A DNA stretch of 36,409 bases, from NCBI GenBank assembly GCA_039186015.1, contig JBCDAH010000033.1:1-36409 (forward strand), read 5' to 3'. The notes under the pieces were generated by a model that worked only from the letters and a program-made list of their open reading frames with translations, had not been told where the DNA came from and made no database searches. The translations under genes and the position numbers were made by a program. Shown one piece after another: positions 33,997 through 36,409 of the stretch (the first letter of the stretch is position 1; every line of letters starts with the position of its first letter). Source of the DNA: JBCBWG01 sp039186015 (GTDB taxonomy: Bacteria; Pseudomonadota; Alphaproteobacteria; Rhizobiales; Hyphomicrobiaceae).

Positions 33997-35046
33997 GTGC
34001 CGACGCCAACAATTTCATCACTTGGGCTGACCAACGCTCTTCAAACGACGCTGCGGACCTCGCAGCTGCAATTGAGAGATGCCGAGCTGGAAGTCGCAAC
34101 AGGACGACATGCCGATGTCGGCTTGGAACTCAGCTATTTGGTCGATAAGACGCTGAACTTCCGGCAGACGCGCTCGACGCTGAGCGTGATGCAGGTCAAC
34201 AACGAATCACTGATGTCGCGATTGGAAGCGACACAATCCGCCATTACGCAAGTCTCCGACAATGCGCAGCGCTTTCTCGGCAGCTTGTTGTCGGCGATGC
34301 AGGCTGATGACCAGCGCGCGACAATCGTGATGGCCGCCGAGTCGGAAATGGGCGCGTTGACGAGTTTGCTTTCGACGTCGTTTGACGGGGCATATCTCTT
34401 TTCCGGGGTGGCGACGCAATCGCCCGCAATGGACGATTATCTCGCTGATCCTCCAGGGACGTCACGAACGGCCGTGCAGACTGCTTTCGTTACGGAGTTT
34501 GGTTTCCCAGCGACTGACCCGTCTGTCGCGACGATTACCGGCGCGCAGATGCAGACATTTCTTGATGGCGCGTTCGACACTCTCTTTCAGGACCCTTCCT
34601 GGGCGACCAATTTCTCTAGTGCGTCCGACGATCTGCTGAAAAACCGAATCTCACCGAACGAAGTGATCGAAACATCCGCCTCAGCCAACGAGCAGGCGTT
34701 CCGCTCATTGACGCAGGCCTATGCTGCGGTCATCGACCTTGGCGCCAAAAACTTGAGCGGCGAGGCGTTTCAGGTTCTTGCCGACAAAGTGATTGAGTTG
34801 ACGACAAACGGCAACTCCGGAGTTGCAGCGATCGGCGGGAGATTGGGTCTTGCAGAGCAGCGCGTAAGCTCGGCGCAGGATAGGCTGTCCATACAGACGA
34901 ATGTCATCGAGGAGTCCATTGTCGAGCTTGAGGGCGTTGACGCTTATGAGGCAGCAACAAGAATGAATAACCTGCTCACGCAAATTGAAGTGTCATATGC
35001 GACCACCGCGAGAATTCAAGGATTAACCATCTTGAATTATCTGTAG
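33997..35046 (+). CDS. flgL: Flagellar hook-associated protein 3 (FlgL)
   Basis: The second junction protein linking FlgK to the flagellin filament; 349 aa. It has flagellin-like ends: N-terminal TTLRTSQLQLRDAELEVATGRHADVGLEL, then C-terminal RLGLAEQRVSSAQDRLSIQT and LEGVDAYEAATRMNNLLTQIEVSYATTARIQGLTILNYL. The short central domain carries the FDGAYLFSGVATQSPAM region usual in FlgL. The GTG start at 33997 lies 3 bp after flgK, with GGGG in the end of flgK serving as ribosome site. Confidence 0.93.
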   Translation: MPTPTISSLGLTNALQTTLRTSQLQLRDAELEVATGRHADVGLELSYLVDKTLNFRQTRSTLSVMQVNNESLMSRLEATQSAITQVSDNAQRFLGSLLSAMQADDQRATIVMAAESEMGALTSLLSTSFDGAYLFSGVATQSPAMDDYLADPPGTSRTAVQTAFVTEFGFPATDPSVATITGAQMQTFLDGAFDTLFQDPSWATNFSSASDDLLKNRISPNEVIETSASANEQAFRSLTQAYAAVIDLGAKNLSGEAFQVLADKVIELTTNGNSGVAAIGGRLGLAEQRVSSAQDRLSIQTNVIEESIVELEGVDAYEAATRMNNLLTQIEVSYATTARIQGLTILNYL

Positions 35047-35089
35047 TATCAAATAGAACTCTCCGCAGTTCACGAGGGACAATTCATCG

Positions 35090-35437
35090 ATGTATCAGTT
35101 TCACTATGCTGAAGCCGCCGAAGATCGCCAAGACGATGCAAAAAAGCGCGAACGCAGAGCATTCGACCGGTCAATTCAATTGTTGAAGGCGGCCGACGAA
35201 GCCGGTCCCGGAACGCGAGAGGCGGCAGAAGCTATATATTTCACCCACAAATTATGGACAATACTGATTGAAGATTTGGCAAGTGAAGAGAATGATCTGC
35301 CAAAAGAGCTGCGTGCACAATTAATGTCTATTGGAATATGGATTGTTCGGGAGTGTGAGAAAATTCGATCTGAAAAGACGAATTCATTCCAAGAGATAAT
35401 CATGGTGTCCGAAGCTCTGTGTGATGGCCTGAAATGA
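35090..35437 (+). CDS. flaF: Flagellar biosynthesis regulator FlaF
   Basis: A small cytoplasmic protein of 115 aa found in alphaproteobacteria, needed for flagellin synthesis or secretion and acting with FlbT on flagellin expression after transcription. It starts MYQFHYAEAAEDRQDDAKKRERRAFDRSI and includes EAIYFTHKLWTILIEDLAS and LRAQLMSIGIWIVRECEKI, recognisable FlaF segments. The second half is AT-rich relative to neighbours. The stop overlaps the flbT start (ATGA). Confidence 0.92.
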   Translation: MYQFHYAEAAEDRQDDAKKRERRAFDRSIQLLKAADEAGPGTREAAEAIYFTHKLWTILIEDLASEENDLPKELRAQLMSIGIWIVRECEKIRSEKTNSFQEIIMVSEALCDGLK

Positions 35438-35862
35438 CAAGCAACTTGAAGATTCATCTAAAACCACGTGACCGGATCTTCGTGAATGGCGCGGTGCTGC
35501 GTGTCGACAGAAAGGTCACGTTGGAGTTTTTGAACGACGTCTCGTTTCTGCTTGAGAGCCATGTCATCCAGCTGGAACAGGCAACAACGCCCCTGCGCCA
35601 ACTCTATTACGTCGTGCAGTCGATTCTCATGGAGCCGACAACGGCGCAACTTGCGCATTCGCTGTTTGAGCATCAGCACACGACTTTGGTTTCCACGTTG
35701 CGTAATCAGGAGCTTCTCGACGGCCTCGTCAGCGTTCATGAATCTATCGATGCCGGGAGAATATTCGAAGCATTGCGAAAGTTGCGCTCGTTGTTTCCCG
35801 TTGAGGACGAGCTGCTTGCCGCTAACGAAGCAACGGAATCTGAAGACCGTGCCGTAGCCTGA
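35434..35862 (+). CDS. flbT: Flagellin mRNA regulator FlbT
   Basis: A 142-aa cytoplasmic regulator that in Caulobacter binds flagellin mRNA and limits its translation until the hook is built; in some rhizobiales its effect may be positive. The sequence LKIHLKPRDRIFVNGAVLRVDRKVTLEFLNDVSFLLESHVI and LRQLYYVVQSILMEP are typical of the family. Translational overlap with flaF fits their paired action. flgD follows after 40 bp. Confidence 0.94.
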   Translation: MTSNLKIHLKPRDRIFVNGAVLRVDRKVTLEFLNDVSFLLESHVIQLEQATTPLRQLYYVVQSILMEPTTAQLAHSLFEHQHTTLVSTLRNQELLDGLVSVHESIDAGRIFEALRKLRSLFPVEDELLAANEATESEDRAVA

Positions 35863-35902
35863 GGCTCGGCTGAAGAGCGGTCTGTGATGCAAGGGATGCC
35901 AC

Positions 35903-36376
35903 ATGTCGGTCAACACGGTTTCATCTTCGACGACAGCGGGAGCCACATCCCCACAAACCGAGGCGCTGTCCGCAGAAACTCTGGATTATCAGGGGTTTCT
36001 CCAGCTTTTGATTGCGCAACTCGAGAACCAGGATCCGCTCAACCCAATGGATTCAACGGAGTACGTCGCGCAACTCGCGTCGTTCTCCGAAGTCGAGCAG
36101 TCAATCAAGTCCAATGACCAGCTCGAGGAGCTCCTGTCCGAGACGCGGCTCACGCAGGCGTCGAGTGTTGTCGGCAAGACGGTTACGTCCTTCGACGGTG
36201 CCATCCAGGGAACGGTGACGTCGGTTCTCATAGAGAAGGGCGAGTCAATTGCCGTTCTCGACAATGGCGACGTTCTGCGCCTCGATGATTCCGTGACCAT
36301 CTCCGCGCCGGCTGCTGCGGCAGAGGACGAGAGCGGCTCATCAACCACAACGGACGACGAAAATGAATCAAGCTGA
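35903..36376 (+). CDS. flgD: Flagellar hook-capping scaffold FlgD (short form)
   Basis: The cap needed for polymerising hook subunits, 157 aa. The conserved N-terminal block YQGFLQLLIAQLENQDPLNPMDSTEYVAQLASFSEVEQSIKSND is diagnostic. The C-terminal part keeps a short barrel-like VGKTVTSFDG and then an acidic, Ser-rich tail (AEDESGSSTTTDDENESS). At 157 aa it is the short form usual in rhizobia, lacking the extra domains of the ~230-aa enteric protein. The stop overlaps the fliQ start by 14 bp. Confidence 0.94.
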   Translation: MSVNTVSSSTTAGATSPQTEALSAETLDYQGFLQLLIAQLENQDPLNPMDSTEYVAQLASFSEVEQSIKSNDQLEELLSETRLTQASSVVGKTVTSFDGAIQGTVTSVLIEKGESIAVLDNGDVLRLDDSVTISAPAAAAEDESGSSTTTDDENESS

Positions 36377-36409
36377 TGCACTTGACCTCGTCCGCGAAGC
36401 GATATGGAC
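36363..36409 (+). CDS. fliQ: Flagellar export apparatus protein FliQ, 5' end only
   Basis: The first 15 codons (MNQADALDLVREAIW) of a gene cut by the window end. This matches the start of rhizobial FliQ, a two-helix component of the type III export gate, and fliQ is the expected gene after flgD in this gene order. Identification rests on this short segment and synteny. Confidence 0.8.
   Translation, partial: MNQADALDLVREAIW

Noticed and set aside
1..36409. CRISPR array, tRNA, rRNA, insertion sequence or prophage
   Set aside because: No regularly spaced repeat array, cloverleaf with CCA-type end, ribosomal RNA segment, transposase or phage gene was recognised on either strand.

Overview
The window is chromosomal DNA from an alphaproteobacterium, most likely of the order Hyphomicrobiales (Rhizobiales). 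The strongest sign is the flagellar block at the right end, ftcR/rem - flgE - flgK - flgL - flaF - flbT - flgD - fliQ, an order I know from Sinorhizobium, Brucella and relatives. The urtABCDE-ureDA-(orf)-BCEFG arrangement and the short-form pcaB agree. The DNA is fairly GC-rich by eye, with a clear AT-rich dip around 30.1-31.0 kb. No tRNA, rRNA, insertion sequence, prophage or CRISPR array is visible.

Left part, 1-7.5 kb: uptake and catabolism of an aromatic acid. The 3' end of a DUF1932-type dehydrogenase is followed by a three-part TRAP transporter (binding protein, small permease, large permease). Then come pobA (4-hydroxybenzoate to protocatechuate), pcaH and pcaG (protocatechuate 3,4-dioxygenase) and pcaB (3-carboxy-muconate cycloisomerase). 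The catalytic residues I could place are present. The lower-pathway genes pcaCD, pcaIJ and pcaF, and a pca or pob regulator, are not in the window. A GAF-GGDEF diguanylate cyclase and a fosmidomycin-resistance-type MFS exporter follow on the same strand.

Middle, 10.1-21.5 kb: an 11-kb co-directional run for urea use. A 447-bp intergenic region carries a near-consensus sigma-54 promoter at 10497-10512, preceded by a repeated ATGYGTGATYA-like motif where an enhancer-binding protein would sit. It drives urtABCDE (urea ABC importer) and then ureD, ureA, a 74-aa His-rich membrane peptide, ureB, ureC, ureE, ureF and ureG. Junctions are tight and often overlap. UreC has all nickel ligands and the carbamylated lysine, so imported urea should be hydrolysed to ammonia, presumably under nitrogen control.

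21.5-28.8 kb, minus strand: one 2403-residue hybrid NRPS-PKS converges on ureG with 6 bp between stop codons. Its domain order, read from motifs, is thioesterase - adenylation - carrier - ketosynthase - acyltransferase - ketoreductase - carrier. The thioesterase is at the N terminus, there is no condensation domain and no C-terminal release domain, and the adenylation pocket lacks the aspartate that normally anchors an alpha-amino group. No accessory biosynthetic gene lies beside it. This orphan assembly line is the most likely undescribed system here.

Right end, 29.0-36.4 kb: a PilZ-domain protein and an unrecognised membrane-anchored protein (minus strand) diverge from the atypical response regulator ftcR. 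The hook, hook-junction and flagellin-control genes follow, and the window ends inside fliQ. The GGEEF cyclase at 7.7 kb and the PilZ protein beside the flagellar genes suggest c-di-GMP signalling in motility control, which is inference only.
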